This document shows positions 19,201-29,261 of a stretch of DNA of 49,283 nucleotides, in pieces (position 1 is the first letter of the stretch; every line of letters begins with the position of its first letter). The position numbers were made by a program, and so were the translations under genes. The notes beneath the pieces were generated by a model, which was not told the origin of the DNA, did no database searches, and worked only from the letters and a program-made list of their open reading frames with translations. Source of the DNA: Nitrospira sp. (GTDB taxonomy: Bacteria > Nitrospirota > Nitrospiria > Nitrospirales > Nitrospiraceae). The DNA lies in contig SWDI01000001.1 in assembly GCA_005116955.1 (NCBI GenBank), positions 103,081 through 152,363 of the forward strand. Direction: 5' to 3'.

Positions 19201-20505
19201 ATGCCTACGTTCGCAGAACCACGCCTTGTTCAACAGATGGAAGGGACCCCTTGGGAAATTGAGGGGTATCTCAAAGTCGGTGGCTATGAGGCCTGGAAAC
19301 GCTGTGTCAAAGAGTTGAAGGCCACTCAAGTCATTGACGAGCTCAAAAAAGCCGGTCTGCGGGGGCGAGGCGGTGCAGGATTTCCCACGGGAATCAAATG
19401 GGACAAGGTGTTGAACCATCGAGTCCCTGAACGCTATTTCGTGTGTAATGCTGGGGAGCACGAGCCGGGTACGTTCAAAGATCGCCACTTATTGAAAACG
19501 CTTCCGCATCAGTTGATCGAAGGCTGTCTGATCGCATCCCACACGGTCAATGCGAAGGCGTCCTTCATCTATATCAATCATGAATATCACGAAGAACAGC
19601 AGAATCTGAAGAAGGCCATCGCCCAAGCACGAGAGCGTGGGTTTATCGGGAAGAATGTGCTTGGCAGCGGGATCGACATTGAGCTGGAGATTTTTGACGG
19701 CCATGGAAGCTACGTCGCCGGCGAAGAGACGGCTATGCTCGAGTCAATGCAGGGTCGTCCGGCAATGCCGCGACAGAAGCCCCCATTCTATCCGACCGAT
19801 TTCGGCCTCTATGGCAAGCCGACTCTGGTCAATAACGTGGAGACGCTCTGCAACATCCCTCGTATTCTCCATAAGGGTGCCTCGTGGTTTACGCAGGTCG
19901 GGACGGAGAAATGTCCAGGGACCATGATGTTCTCGCTGAGTGGGTCGATCAATCGACCCGGTGTGTACGAGATGCCGATGGGCGTGACGATTCGAGATCT
20001 GATTGAACAATGCGGTGGTGGAGTACCTAACGGCCGCAAGATCAAAGCCGTGTTTCCAGGTGGCCCGGCGTTTTCCATGGTGACTGCGGATCAGCTCGAT
20101 CTGCCTATGGATTTCGATTCGTTGAAAAAGGCTGGCACGGGGTTAGGATCGGCGGGTGTCATTGTTGTCGATGATGCGACCTGCATGGTGGCTAAGACGC
20201 TGCACTTTTCAAATTTTTTCAAGAACGAGAGTTGTGGCCAATGTCCTCCCTGTCGGATGGGAACCATAAACTTAGCCACGCTGATGACGAAAATTGAAGC
20301 AGGGCAGGGTACGCAAAAGGATCTCGATAGTATGTTGCAGCTCTGTGGCTTTGTGAAAGGGACTGGGTACTGCACGCTCGTGACCGGAGCCTCCGTCTTG
20401 GTGCAAAGTAGTTTGAAGCTCTTCCGTCACGAGTATGAAGAGCATATTCGGTTGCAACGGTGTCCCTATCAAGAAGTACCAGCCGGGATTGCTGTGCATT
20501 CCTAG
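19201..20505 (+). CDS. nuoF: NADH dehydrogenase subunit F-like flavoprotein (NuoF)
   Basis: NuoF binds NADH, FMN and a 4Fe-4S cluster and is the electron entry point of complex I and related NAD-reducing complexes. The 434 residues show the FMN/NADH region GRGGAGFPTGIKWDKV, the segment YVAGEETAMLESMQGRP, a SLBB segment, and the cluster motif ESCGQCPPCRMG with a further Cys about 40 residues later (GYC). The gene stands apart from any nuoE, nuoG or membrane-arm genes, followed directly (8 bp) by a 2Fe-2S ferredoxin gene. The pair may form a soluble NADH:ferredoxin module, or supply a dispersed complex I. Confidence 0.92.
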   Translation: MPTFAEPRLVQQMEGTPWEIEGYLKVGGYEAWKRCVKELKATQVIDELKKAGLRGRGGAGFPTGIKWDKVLNHRVPERYFVCNAGEHEPGTFKDRHLLKTLPHQLIEGCLIASHTVNAKASFIYINHEYHEEQQNLKKAIAQARERGFIGKNVLGSGIDIELEIFDGHGSYVAGEETAMLESMQGRPAMPRQKPPFYPTDFGLYGKPTLVNNVETLCNIPRILHKGASWFTQVGTEKCPGTMMFSLSGSINRPGVYEMPMGVTIRDLIEQCGGGVPNGRKIKAVFPGGPAFSMVTADQLDLPMDFDSLKKAGTGLGSAGVIVVDDATCMVAKTLHFSNFFKNESCGQCPPCRMGTINLATLMTKIEAGQGTQKDLDSMLQLCGFVKGTGYCTLVTGASVLVQSSLKLFRHEYEEHIRLQRCPYQEVPAGIAVHS

Positions 20506-20513
20506 GAGGGGTC

Positions 20514-20849
20514 ATGCCGCGGGTGACGTTTCTTCATTCAGACGGACGAAGCGGAGATGTAGAAGAGAACATTTCACTTCTCCAGGCCGCGAAAGAAGTG
20601 GGATTTCGATTGAGCTACGACTGTGGAGGAAATGCCTCCTGCACAACCTGCCGAGTGGAGGTCCAGATGGGGCAGGAGCATCTCTCAGAGATCGATTTCG
20701 ACGAGCAGGACCTACTGGATCGTGAAGCGTTGACGCAGCCATGGCATCGCCTGGCGTGCCAAGCACGTGTCTTGGGGGATGTTGTGGTGCGTGTGCCGGA
20801 AGCCAAATGGGAGAATCCAAGAATAGCCACGTCCGAAGCATGGGGTTGA
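20514..20849 (+). CDS. 2Fe-2S ferredoxin (adrenodoxin-type spacing)
   Basis: The 111-residue protein has C37-x5-C43-x2-C46 and a fourth Cys in RLACQARV near 82, the cluster ligands of a 2Fe-2S ferredoxin. The five-residue first gap is typical of the adrenodoxin/Isc type rather than the plant type. The start ATG at 20514 follows AGGAGGGG perfectly, 8 bp after the nuoF-like stop. Co-transcription suggests it exchanges electrons with that flavoprotein; the FTR-like protein at 13266-13706 is a possible consumer (inference). Confidence 0.93.
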   Translation: MPRVTFLHSDGRSGDVEENISLLQAAKEVGFRLSYDCGGNASCTTCRVEVQMGQEHLSEIDFDEQDLLDREALTQPWHRLACQARVLGDVVVRVPEAKWENPRIATSEAWG

Positions 20850-20873
20850 TATTCGAGCAAGAGGTGTTAGACT
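20846..20873 (+). promoter_or_regulatory. Possible promoter of the erpA-like gene
   Basis: TTGATA (20846-20851), 16-bp spacer, TAGACT (20868-20873). It overlaps the stop codon of the ferredoxin gene. The gene that follows has a strong AGAGGAGGA ribosome binding site. Confidence 0.4.
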
Positions 20874-20925
20874 ATCACACTAGTTCACGGTGGTGAGCTA
20901 GATCGATCTATAGAGGAGGAAGCCA

Positions 20926-21246
20926 ATGGTTACGATTACAAAGATTGCGGAACAGAAGATACGGGAGCTGATGACCGAAGAGAAGGACGTCGTTGGACTG
21001 CGGGTGTATGTCCGTGGTGGTGGGTGCAATGGCTACCAGTACGGCATGGCTTTCGAGTCCAAAATGGCTGAGGATGACACCGTCATCGAGATGGGTGATG
21101 TGAAGGTCATTATGGATTCTCAGAGCGCGCCGATGCTTCAAGGTGCGGAAGTGGACTATGTGGACAGCGTGCAGGGTTCTGGCTTTTCGATCAAGAATCC
21201 TCAGGCCAAGACGACGTGCGGCTGCGGTAGCTCGTTTAGCGCATAA
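20926..21246 (+). CDS. erpA: Iron-sulfur cluster insertion protein (ErpA/IscA family)
   Basis: A-type carrier proteins receive Fe-S clusters and hand them to target enzymes. The 106-residue protein has the three conserved cysteines: C34 in GGGCNGYQYG and C98, C100 in the C-terminal TTCGCGSSF. The GYQYG context and acidic DDTVIEMGDVKV segment favour ErpA over IscA. Placement next to a ferredoxin and a NuoF-like Fe-S protein fits cluster supply to them. A strong hairpin follows the gene. Confidence 0.93.
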   Translation: MVTITKIAEQKIRELMTEEKDVVGLRVYVRGGGCNGYQYGMAFESKMAEDDTVIEMGDVKVIMDSQSAPMLQGAEVDYVDSVQGSGFSIKNPQAKTTCGCGSSFSA

Positions 21247-21284
21247 ACGTCCTCGTGAGAATGCCGAGCATTGGACCTTTCAGC

Positions 21285-21313
21285 AAGGACCGCTCGTACC
21301 CCGAGCGGTCCTT
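21285..21313 (+). terminator. Strong hairpin after the erpA-like gene
   Basis: A perfect 12-bp stem, AAGGACCGCTCG (21285-21296) with CGAGCGGTCCTT (21302-21313), and a 5-base loop. The following GCTATTTATG has only a short T run. It most likely ends the erpA transcript, 36 bp before the start of the pterin synthase gene. Confidence 0.75.
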
Positions 21314-21348
21314 GCTATTTATGCCGTTCACCAGAGACACATGCTGAA

Positions 21349-21753
21349 ATGTCGCAGGTACAGGTAACGAGGCGCTATCGATTTTGCGCCGCCCACAGGC
21401 TTCACACTGATCAGCTCTCGCATGAGGAGAATTGGGCTGCGTTCGGAAAGTGCAATAATCCGAATGGTCATGGGCACAATTACATCGTGCTGGTTACGAT
21501 CAAAACCGGAGGAGCACAAGAGAGGTGGGACCTAAACGACCTTGACCAGCTGGTTAACGAGAGGATTGTTGATCGGTTCGATCATCGCGACCTCAATAGC
21601 GACCCGGCGCTGGCAGGACTCACGACTACCGGGGAGAATATCGTCAAATTGATCTGGGACATTTTGGCGCCCCAATTGCCTGCGGGATGTCTGCATAAAG
21701 TAGGTGTCATCGAGACGAGAGACAACTACTTCGAGTATGCGGGCGTCGCCTGA
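21349..21753 (+). CDS. 6-pyruvoyl-tetrahydropterin synthase-like protein (PTPS/QueD family)
   Basis: The family converts dihydroneopterin triphosphate to 6-pyruvoyltetrahydropterin (PTPS) or 6-carboxytetrahydropterin (QueD). The 134-residue protein (ATG at 21349) has the zinc histidines in FCAAHRL and GHGHNY, and the catalytic Cys in [13 protein letters not shown]. That Cys-x5-His-Gly-His spacing is the PTPS form; classical QueD has Cys-x3-His-Gly-His. ETRDNYFEY supplies the substrate-binding Glu. GTP cyclohydrolase I, which makes its substrate, starts 17 bp downstream. The likely product is therefore a tetrahydropterin rather than the queuosine precursor, though queuosine synthesis cannot be excluded. 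Confidence 0.85.
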   Translation: MSQVQVTRRYRFCAAHRLHTDQLSHEENWAAFGKCNNPNGHGHNYIVLVTIKTGGAQERWDLNDLDQLVNERIVDRFDHRDLNSDPALAGLTTTGENIVKLIWDILAPQLPAGCLHKVGVIETRDNYFEYAGVA

Positions 21754-21770
21754 AACGACGAGGGAACGGA

Positions 21771-22418
21771 GTGAGGAAACAACGGAAGAGAGACAAAGGA
21801 CGAGAACCCGTTGAGGATACCAGTGGGAGCGGGAAGCCGGCGGACCTACCGGTACTCCAGTCGCTGGTCACCGAAATGCTGCTCGCCCTGGGGGAAAGGC
21901 CAGGACGCAACGGTTTGCTGAAAACGCCCGAACGCGTGGCCAAAGCACTGGCGTTTATGACACAGGGCTATCAGCGTGACATTGACCATCTGTTGAACGG
22001 TGCATTATTTCCGATTGAATACGACGAGATGGTCATCGTCAAGGACATCGATTTCTTCAGTATGTGCGAGCATCACTTACTGCCATTTTTTGGACGAGTC
22101 CATGTTGGGTACCTGCCCAATAAGAAAGTCGTGGGTTTGAGCAAGATTCCACGGATTGTCGATACCTTCGCGAGGCGTCTGCAAGTTCAAGAACGGTTGA
22201 CCGTGCAGATCGCTGAAACCATCAGCACCAAGCTAAACGCTCATGGGGTCGGAGTCGTTGTCGAAGCACGGCACCTCTGCATGATGATGCGTGGGGTGGA
22301 AAAACAGAACACGCTCGCCGTCACCAGCTCCATGTTAGGAGTATTTCGTAGTCAAGCACAGACTCGCGTGGAATTTCTGAAATTGATTCGCCGCGGCAGC
22401 GTCGGTGATCCGGACTGA
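21771..22418 (+). CDS. folE: GTP cyclohydrolase I
   Basis: FolE converts GTP to dihydroneopterin triphosphate, the first step of folate and tetrahydropterin synthesis. The 215-residue protein shows the zinc Cys-His pair in [19 protein letters not shown], the second Cys in [11 protein letters not shown] and the C-terminal SSMLGVFR. I chose the GTG at 21771, preceded by GAGGGAACGGA; the first 35 residues are basic and poorly conserved, so an internal ATG is possible. Close spacing to the PTPS-like gene suggests a shared pterin operon. Confidence 0.94.
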   Translation: MRKQRKRDKGREPVEDTSGSGKPADLPVLQSLVTEMLLALGERPGRNGLLKTPERVAKALAFMTQGYQRDIDHLLNGALFPIEYDEMVIVKDIDFFSMCEHHLLPFFGRVHVGYLPNKKVVGLSKIPRIVDTFARRLQVQERLTVQIAETISTKLNAHGVGVVVEARHLCMMMRGVEKQNTLAVTSSMLGVFRSQAQTRVEFLKLIRRGSVGDPD

Positions 22419-22454
22419 TCCCAGGATATACGCCTCCCTCATTGCCGACCGCAG

Positions 22455-23282
22455 TTATCTCGTCTCATTTCCAATAAACTCGCGTACAGTATTGTTGAAG
22501 ATGTCCGGCTTTTCTAGGTTCGAAAGATGGGCAGCGGCCGGAATGATGGTCAAGCGGGCATTGGGAATCTGATCTGCCATGAGTTTGGCGTCGGAAGGTG
22601 GAGTGGGAAGGTCCAGGTCACCGACGATGATCTGGGTAGGACACGTGATGTGTTTCAAGAGTGTGATGGAATCAGGCCGTTCAGCCATTGCCATCAAGTC
22701 TCCCGCGATGCCGCTGATCTGATTGCCTTCGATCATGGCACGTACGTGTCGGACGAGCTTCGGCTTCGTCTGGACCGTCGCGGGGCTCAGTAATTTTTGG
22801 ATCATGATGTCGGCAATGGCCGATGGTCCTTTCTGATAGGCCGTCTGTGCCATCTGAAACCGCGCTTGTTTCCCTTCTGCCGTATCAGCCTGCGCTCTTG
22901 TGTCAGCAAGTACCAAGCCTTTTACGCGATCCGCATACCTTCGATAGAGAGCAAATAGGATGTAGCCGCCCATGGACAGTCCGACGAAAACCGCCTCCCG
23001 GATCGAGAGGTGATCAAGCAGCCCGATCACATCATCGGCGGCTTGGTCCAGTGTATATCGCCAGAGCGGCGCGTCGGATTCTCCATGCCCACGCAAGTCA
23101 ATCGTCACGACTCGAAACTGTGACGAAAACGCTTTCTCCTGCTCTGCCCACATCGTTCGGTTAAGCGGAAAGGCATGGCAAAAGACGATGGGAAGGCCAG
23201 AGCCCCGATCGTTATAGGCAAGGGTAATACCGTTGACCTGGGTGTGCACGGTGCGCTCCGTAAGTTGCGGTGTTCGTACCAT
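22455..23282 (-). CDS. Alpha/beta-hydrolase
   Basis: The 275-residue protein has the alpha/beta-hydrolase catalytic layout: oxyanion-hole strand VFCHAFPLN (about 34-41), nucleophile Ser103 in GLSMGGY, acid Asp in VGDLDLPTP and His in PAAHLSNLEKPD near the C terminus. Overall it resembles 3-oxoadipate enol-lactonases and related esterases, but no aromatic-degradation genes are nearby, so the substrate is unknown. No signal peptide. It converges with folE and is divergent from rarA. Confidence 0.88.
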   Translation of the reverse strand: MVRTPQLTERTVHTQVNGITLAYNDRGSGLPIVFCHAFPLNRTMWAEQEKAFSSQFRVVTIDLRGHGESDAPLWRYTLDQAADDVIGLLDHLSIREAVFVGLSMGGYILFALYRRYADRVKGLVLADTRAQADTAEGKQARFQMAQTAYQKGPSAIADIMIQKLLSPATVQTKPKLVRHVRAMIEGNQISGIAGDLMAMAERPDSITLLKHITCPTQIIVGDLDLPTPPSDAKLMADQIPNARLTIIPAAAHLSNLEKPDIFNNTVREFIGNETR

Positions 23283-23309
23283 CGGCTGTCTGCATGGTCA
23301 AGAGGCCAT

Positions 23310-23338
23310 TTGCGATCATCCAGCACGGCGTATACAAT
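23310..23338 (+). promoter_or_regulatory. Predicted promoter of rarA
   Basis: TTGCGA (23310-23315), 17-bp spacer, TACAAT (23333-23338). A TGAGGAGG ribosome binding site and the ATG at 23363 follow within 25 bp. Confidence 0.5.
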
Positions 23339-23362
23339 TCCTACTTTTTACTGAGGAGGAAT

Positions 23363-24658
23363 ATGACTCGTTCTCGTGATCCGGCTCCTGATTTATTCAC
23401 GCCTCCAGATCGTGAAGACACCGTCGAGGCTCCGCTTGCCGAGCGGCTGCGGCCACGTGTGTTTGCGGATTTCGTGGGACAAGACGACATCACGGCCCCA
23501 GATCGGCCGCTTCGGCGGGCCATCGAGGCAGACCAGCTCTCGTCCGTAATTTTCTGGGGGCCGCCCGGTTCTGGGAAGACAACGCTGGCCCATCTGATTG
23601 CCCGCCATACAAAGGCGCAGTTTATTCCCTTTTCGGCCGTGACCAGCGGCGTGCCGGAGTTGCGCACGATCATCAAGGCAGCTGACCAACGCCGAGCGTT
23701 CAATGGGCAGCGGACCATCTTATTCGTCGATGAAATTCACCGCTTCAACAAGGCACAGCAAGACGCATTTCTTCCGCATGTCGAGCGAGGCACCATCATT
23801 CTCGTCGGCGCAACCACGGAGAATCCTTCCTTCGAAGTTATCAGCCCACTCTTGTCCCGTTCGCTGGTCGTCGTGCTCAAACCGCTTACCGAGGACGCGT
23901 TAGGTCAGATTCTTGATCGTGCGCTTGCCGATCTTGAACTCGGGCTGGGGAAATGGGAAGCGCGCTTCTTACCGGAGGCACGCCAACGAATGATTTTGTT
24001 TGGCAATGGCGATGCGAGGGCGCTGCTCACATCGTTGGAATTTGTGGTGACGCAAGCGACGGCAGGACCAGATGGCGCGCGCGTGATTGATGACACGATA
24101 TTGGAAGCGGCACTGGGCACCAAGGCCCTGCGCTACGATAAGTCAGGCGAGGAACACTACAACGTCATTTCGGCCTACATTAAAAGTCTGCGAGACTCCG
24201 ATCCAAATGGGGCGCTTTACTGGCTGGCCAGGATGCTGGATGCTGGCGAAGATCCAAAATTCATCGCTCGACGTATGGTGATCTTTGCCTCGGAGGATAT
24301 CGGCAATGCTGATCCCCTCGCCCTTCTCATTGCCACATCGGTGGCACAAGCTGTCCAGTTCGTAGGGCTTCCCGAGGCGCAGATCAACCTGGCACAAGGG
24401 ACCACCTACTTGGCTTCGCGGTCCAAAGACAATGCGTCCTACGTCGGTCTATTGGAAGCGCTCAAGGATGCCAAAGCCTACGGCAATCTGGGGGTCCCGC
24501 TCCATCTCCGGAACGCGGTAACCTCTCTGATGAGAGACCTAGGCTATGGAGCCGACTACCGCTATGTACACGACGACCCGTCAGCGCAAACGGAACAAAG
24601 CCACCTCCCACTACCACTCAAAGGTCGACGGTACTACCGCCCAAAGCCTCTGCAATAG
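23363..24658 (+). CDS. rarA: Replication-associated recombination protein RarA (MgsA)
   Basis: RarA is a clamp-loader-related AAA+ ATPase acting at stalled replication forks. The 431-residue protein (ATG at 23363 after GAGGAGG) has [14 protein letters not shown], Walker [12 protein letters not shown], Walker [12 protein letters not shown], sensor 1 [12 protein letters not shown], and the C-terminal tetramerisation region with [17 protein letters not shown]-like and [11 protein letters not shown] segments. Length and motifs are typical of the family. It is divergent from the hydrolase gene. Confidence 0.95.
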   Translation: MTRSRDPAPDLFTPPDREDTVEAPLAERLRPRVFADFVGQDDITAPDRPLRRAIEADQLSSVIFWGPPGSGKTTLAHLIARHTKAQFIPFSAVTSGVPELRTIIKAADQRRAFNGQRTILFVDEIHRFNKAQQDAFLPHVERGTIILVGATTENPSFEVISPLLSRSLVVVLKPLTEDALGQILDRALADLELGLGKWEARFLPEARQRMILFGNGDARALLTSLEFVVTQATAGPDGARVIDDTILEAALGTKALRYDKSGEEHYNVISAYIKSLRDSDPNGALYWLARMLDAGEDPKFIARRMVIFASEDIGNADPLALLIATSVAQAVQFVGLPEAQINLAQGTTYLASRSKDNASYVGLLEALKDAKAYGNLGVPLHLRNAVTSLMRDLGYGADYRYVHDDPSAQTEQSHLPLPLKGRRYYRPKPLQ

Positions 24659-24673
24659 GGCCGATTGTCCCGG

Positions 24674-24701
24674 TTTACATTCTTGTCTAATCGGTTATAC
24701 T
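24674..24701 (+). promoter_or_regulatory. Promoter of the PilZ-domain gene, possibly giving a leaderless mRNA
   Basis: TTTACA (24674-24679) and TATACT (24696-24701) with a 16-bp spacer. The expected transcription start, 7 or 8 bases beyond the -10, coincides with the ATG at 24709, and no ribosome binding site is visible before it. Confidence 0.55.
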
Positions 24702-24708
24702 TAGAAAA

Positions 24709-25101
24709 ATGAAGCGAGGGGAAGGAAAACCATCGGCCACCGTGGTTGCACTGAGTGAGCGGAGGAAACTTGTCCGAGCCACTTTGGTCGGCTCTGCCTT
24801 GGTATCGCCGAAGAAAGGCGGGCGTGCCTGTACCGCAGTCCTGGATAATGTCAACAAGATCGGGGCTGGACTTCACATCAAAGATCGATTCCCATCAAAC
24901 GAGAGAGTGACGGTCTCGCTCGCCTTCCTCGATTCTGATCGAGTTGAACAACAGGAAAAACTCGATGGGACTGTCGCCTGGGTCAGGCCCTGGGAAAAGA
25001 AAGGATTCTTGATTGGCGTCGTCTGGGATGAATTGGTGACGAAAGAGAAGAATCGCTGGTTGTACTACTATCTAGAAGAAACCCTCAAAGCCTCTGTCTA
25101 A
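24709..25101 (+). CDS. PilZ-domain protein
   Basis: The 130-residue protein has the pattern of a PilZ domain, a c-di-GMP-binding beta-barrel: the N-terminal ERRKLVRA segment (basic residues of the RxxxR type), then VNKIGAGLHIK in place of the D/NxSxxG motif, and DGTVAWVRPWEKKGFLIGVVWD. The second motif is degenerate, so ligand binding is not assured. It stands alone between rarA and the ABC-F gene and seems to be expressed from its own promoter as a leaderless transcript. Confidence 0.75.
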   Translation: MKRGEGKPSATVVALSERRKLVRATLVGSALVSPKKGGRACTAVLDNVNKIGAGLHIKDRFPSNERVTVSLAFLDSDRVEQQEKLDGTVAWVRPWEKKGFLIGVVWDELVTKEKNRWLYYYLEETLKASV

Positions 25102-25146
25102 AACACTCGCTGATTCGTTCATATACGAACTCCAAAAGGAATAGAA

Positions 25147-26988
25147 CTAGCCCAGCGAAACTAGCTGTTGCTTGACATTTTCTAATTCAGCCGACAGTGA
25201 TTCCCACCGGGCCGTCAGTCGCTCAAGATCGCCCTTCCACTCCTTCTGCTCGTGCTGCAGAAGGTTCCACCTATCGAACTGTTCGTAGAGCTTCGGGTCA
25301 GCTAATTCTGCCTCACGGATTCTGATCTTCTCTTCGGCCTCACTAATCTCCGTTTCGGCGCGTGATACCTGTTTCTCCAATCGCGCCTGCGTCTTGGTGA
25401 GGTCACGGCGCTCTCCACCGCGCCCTTTGGGCTGTACTTGCTGTTCCATTGCCCGAGTAGGGCCTGATGAGGAGCGAGGCGATGCTCGTTCGAGCTCGTC
25501 GCTCGTTCCTTTAATCGACTCAAACTCTTGGGCCTTCTTCCACAAATAATACTCGTAGTCACCGATGAAGTTCCGCGCCTGTCCCTCTTCAATCTCAACG
25601 ACCCGGGTGGCGATGCGTGCCAGAAATGTTGGGTCATGGGAAATGAAGATGATGGTCCCGGGGAATTGAGCCAATGCGTCTGTGAGCATATCCACAGAGG
25701 CTGGGTCCAAATGGTTCGTCGGCTCATCAAGCAGTAAGGTATTGGCGGGCTCGACCAGCATGCGGGCTAAGGCCACTCGGTTTCGCTCACCACCGCTCAA
25801 TGCCTTGATCAGTTTTTTCTGATCGTCGCCGGAAAACAAGAAGGCGCCAGCGATGCCGCGCAGGAAATTCATTTCAGCATGGCTGGTGACTTCTTCCAGC
25901 GACTCGAGAATCGAGTGCTCAGGGTTCAAGGTTTCCGCCTGATGCTGGGCGAAGTAGTGCACTGTCACGCCGTGTCCAACGGTTCTGGTACCGGTATCGG
26001 AAGGGAGAACGCCAGCGAGCATCTTCAAGAGGGTACTCTTTCCGGCTCCGTTCTCACCGACCAGGGCGATACGTTGGCCACGCTCAACGGAAAAGTCGAG
26101 GGTTTTGTAGACGACCTTTTCACCGTAGCGCTTACTGGCTCCAGCGAGGTCCAATACCTGGCGTCCGCTGCTTGACGGAAGCGGAAACCGGAACTTCACG
26201 CGCTTCGGATCTCGCTGTATTTCGATCCGTTTGACCTTATCGAGCTGCTTGATGCGTGATTGGACTTGGCTGGCCTTGTTGGCCTGATACCGGAAGCGAT
26301 CAACAAATTGTTGAACCCGAGCGACCTCTTTGGATTGGCGAGCCGCAGAGGCCTGGAGTTGAGCATCCTTTTCGGCTTTCAGTTTGCAGAAGAGCGAATA
26401 GTTGCCACGGTACTCCTCGATCTTATGGTGCCGGAGTTCCCAGACGTGCGTGACGACGCGATCTAAAAACGCCGTGTCGTGGCTAATGATCAGCAGCGTC
26501 ATGCCGGACTGCAACAAAAACTGCTCGAACCAGCGCTGAGTCGGCTTGTCCAAATGGTTGGTGGGTTCGTCCAGCATGAGCACGTCGGGATTGGACAAGA
26601 GCAGATGTCCCAACGCGACACGCATCCGATAGCCTCCAGACAGTTTCTCGACGGGGCGATGAAAATCAACCTCCGTAAACCCCAAGCCCATTAGGATGCG
26701 CTCTGCCTCGTGCTCAGGGTACTCATCGCGATGTGTGGCATCGAGGACCGTCTTACCCGTAATCGTTTCCAGTTCCTGAGGGAGGTAGCCGATCCGAAGG
26801 CGAGGCCGCTTGCGGACCGAGCCTTCGTCCGGTGACTCTTCACCAAGGACCATGCGAAAGAGCGTCGTTTTCCCAGCGCCGTTCGGTCCGACCAAGCCAA
26901 CTCGTGAACTTGGGCGAAGATGTGCGGAGGCTTCAGCGAGCAGCACTTTGGTAGAGTATTGTTTGCTGACGGATTCAATTTGAAGCAT
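25147..26988 (-). CDS. ABC-F family ATPase (Uup/YheS type)
   Basis: ABC-F proteins have two ATPase domains and no membrane part; they act on ribosomes. The 613-residue protein shows Walker A GPNGAGKTTLF and GENGAGKSTLL, signatures LSGGYRMRVALG and LSGGERNRVALA, and two copies of LLDEPTNHLD. The linker between domains carries the basic coiled coil, and the last 130 residues form a second long coiled coil as in Uup. The ATG at 26988 has GGAAGG 9 bases upstream and is preferred to the GTG at 26994. Confidence 0.92.
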   Translation of the reverse strand: MLQIESVSKQYSTKVLLAEASAHLRPSSRVGLVGPNGAGKTTLFRMVLGEESPDEGSVRKRPRLRIGYLPQELETITGKTVLDATHRDEYPEHEAERILMGLGFTEVDFHRPVEKLSGGYRMRVALGHLLLSNPDVLMLDEPTNHLDKPTQRWFEQFLLQSGMTLLIISHDTAFLDRVVTHVWELRHHKIEEYRGNYSLFCKLKAEKDAQLQASAARQSKEVARVQQFVDRFRYQANKASQVQSRIKQLDKVKRIEIQRDPKRVKFRFPLPSSSGRQVLDLAGASKRYGEKVVYKTLDFSVERGQRIALVGENGAGKSTLLKMLAGVLPSDTGTRTVGHGVTVHYFAQHQAETLNPEHSILESLEEVTSHAEMNFLRGIAGAFLFSGDDQKKLIKALSGGERNRVALARMLVEPANTLLLDEPTNHLDPASVDMLTDALAQFPGTIIFISHDPTFLARIATRVVEIEEGQARNFIGDYEYYLWKKAQEFESIKGTSDELERASPRSSSGPTRAMEQQVQPKGRGGERRDLTKTQARLEKQVSRAETEISEAEEKIRIREAELADPKLYEQFDRWNLLQHEQKEWKGDLERLTARWESLSAELENVKQQLVSLG

Positions 26989-27183
26989 GGGCACAAACCT
27001 TCCGTGTGAACATAAATGGATGGATCAGTTAGACCGACCGTGTTGACGTGAGCAGCTAGGAGGTTGGAAGACGAGAGAGCTTGAAGTTGATGAACTGCAG
27101 CGACGGTCTCAGCAAGCTCGATAGTCGAGTGGTAGTAAGCATAGTGTGGAGATCACGACCACCGGCGCATGGGCAGTGATGTT

Positions 27184-27259
27184 TGGTGGAGCTGGCCGGG
27201 ATTGAACCGGCGACCTCGTGAATGCCATTCACGCGCGCTCCCAACTGCGCTACAGCCCC
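27184..27259 (-). tRNA. tRNA-Ala (GGC)
   Basis: On the minus strand the 76 bases fold as a complete cloverleaf: acceptor GGGGCTG/CAGCTCC, D-arm GCGC-AGTTGGGA-GCGC, anticodon stem CGTGA/TCACG with loop ATGGCAT (anticodon GGC), T-arm GCCGG-TTCAATC-CCGGC, discriminator A and encoded CCA. Confidence 0.97.
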
Positions 27260-27284
27260 ACTCTGGGAGATTTAGAGATCGAAA

Positions 27285-27313
27285 TTACTATGGAAATTGA
27301 GGCGTTGAAACAA
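27285..27313 (-). promoter_or_regulatory. Possible promoter of tRNA-Ala
   Basis: Read on the minus strand: TTGTTT (27308-27313), 17-bp spacer, TAGTAA (27285-27290). The tRNA 5' end follows 25 bp further. Confidence 0.4.
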
Positions 27314-27422
27314 TTCTTGGTATGCTAACACGCAGCTTAGAGCCAGTCAACCGACCAGTGGTTGCATCACCGTGTCATGATCTTGTAAAAAGGTTTGAAT
27401 GCAAAGTATCGCAACGACCATC

Positions 27423-27451
27423 TTGACAAAAGAATAGGCTGCACCTACCAT
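27423..27451 (+). promoter_or_regulatory. Predicted promoter of purA
   Basis: TTGACA (27423-27428), 17-bp spacer, TACCAT (27446-27451): a strong -35 with a fair -10. The transcript should start near 27458, just before a terminator-like hairpin. Confidence 0.6.
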
Positions 27452-27461
27452 GAGGCCCCTT

Positions 27462-28846
<1,385 letters not shown>

Positions 28847-28963
28847 AAATTAGTCAATGGTCATCGGTCATCCAGGAATGTTAGGATGGGCCAGCGTTGG
28901 TCGGTCGCAGTGTTAGAGCGAATGAATAAACGACGTTAGTGCCAGTTTCCATATCCCTCTTGT

Positions 28964-29039
28964 GAGCCGGTAGCTCAGTCGGTAGAGCATCGCCCTTTTA
29001 AGGCGAGGGCCCTGGGTTCGAGTCCCAGCCGGCTCACCA
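28964..29039 (+). tRNA. tRNA-Lys (TTT)
   Basis: A complete 76-base cloverleaf: acceptor GAGCCGG/CCGGCTC, D-arm GCTC-AGTCGGTA-GAGC, anticodon stem TCGCC/GGCGA with loop CTTTTAA (anticodon TTT), T-arm CTGGG-TTCGAGT-CCCAG, discriminator A and encoded CCA. The following 2 kb look like accessory DNA. Confidence 0.97.
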
Positions 29040-29057
29040 CTTTTCAATAGGTTAGGA

Positions 29058-29183
29058 TCACCCACCTCGACCGCAGTCCTTATCATAGGACAATCCATAG
29101 GACATTTTGAAGGCTGCATCGAGGATGGCCACCGCCTCACGCAGCTTTTTATCCCACGCAGGGTGGTTTAGAGAGTAGCATCT
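29058..29183 (-). pseudogene. Possible gene remnant (41 codons)
   Basis: An open frame bounded by stops translates to a charged, helix-like segment (KKLREAVAILDAAFK) ending at a TGA. There is no start codon at its N-terminal side. The composition looks like coding DNA, so it may be the tail of a lost gene. Family unknown. Confidence 0.3.
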
Positions 29184-29261
29184 TCATCGCCACGACTGTC
29201 ATCCTCGGTCGGCTGTTGCTGAGGTGGGAGTCAGCCTGGACGAGACACCTGTTCAGTCACC

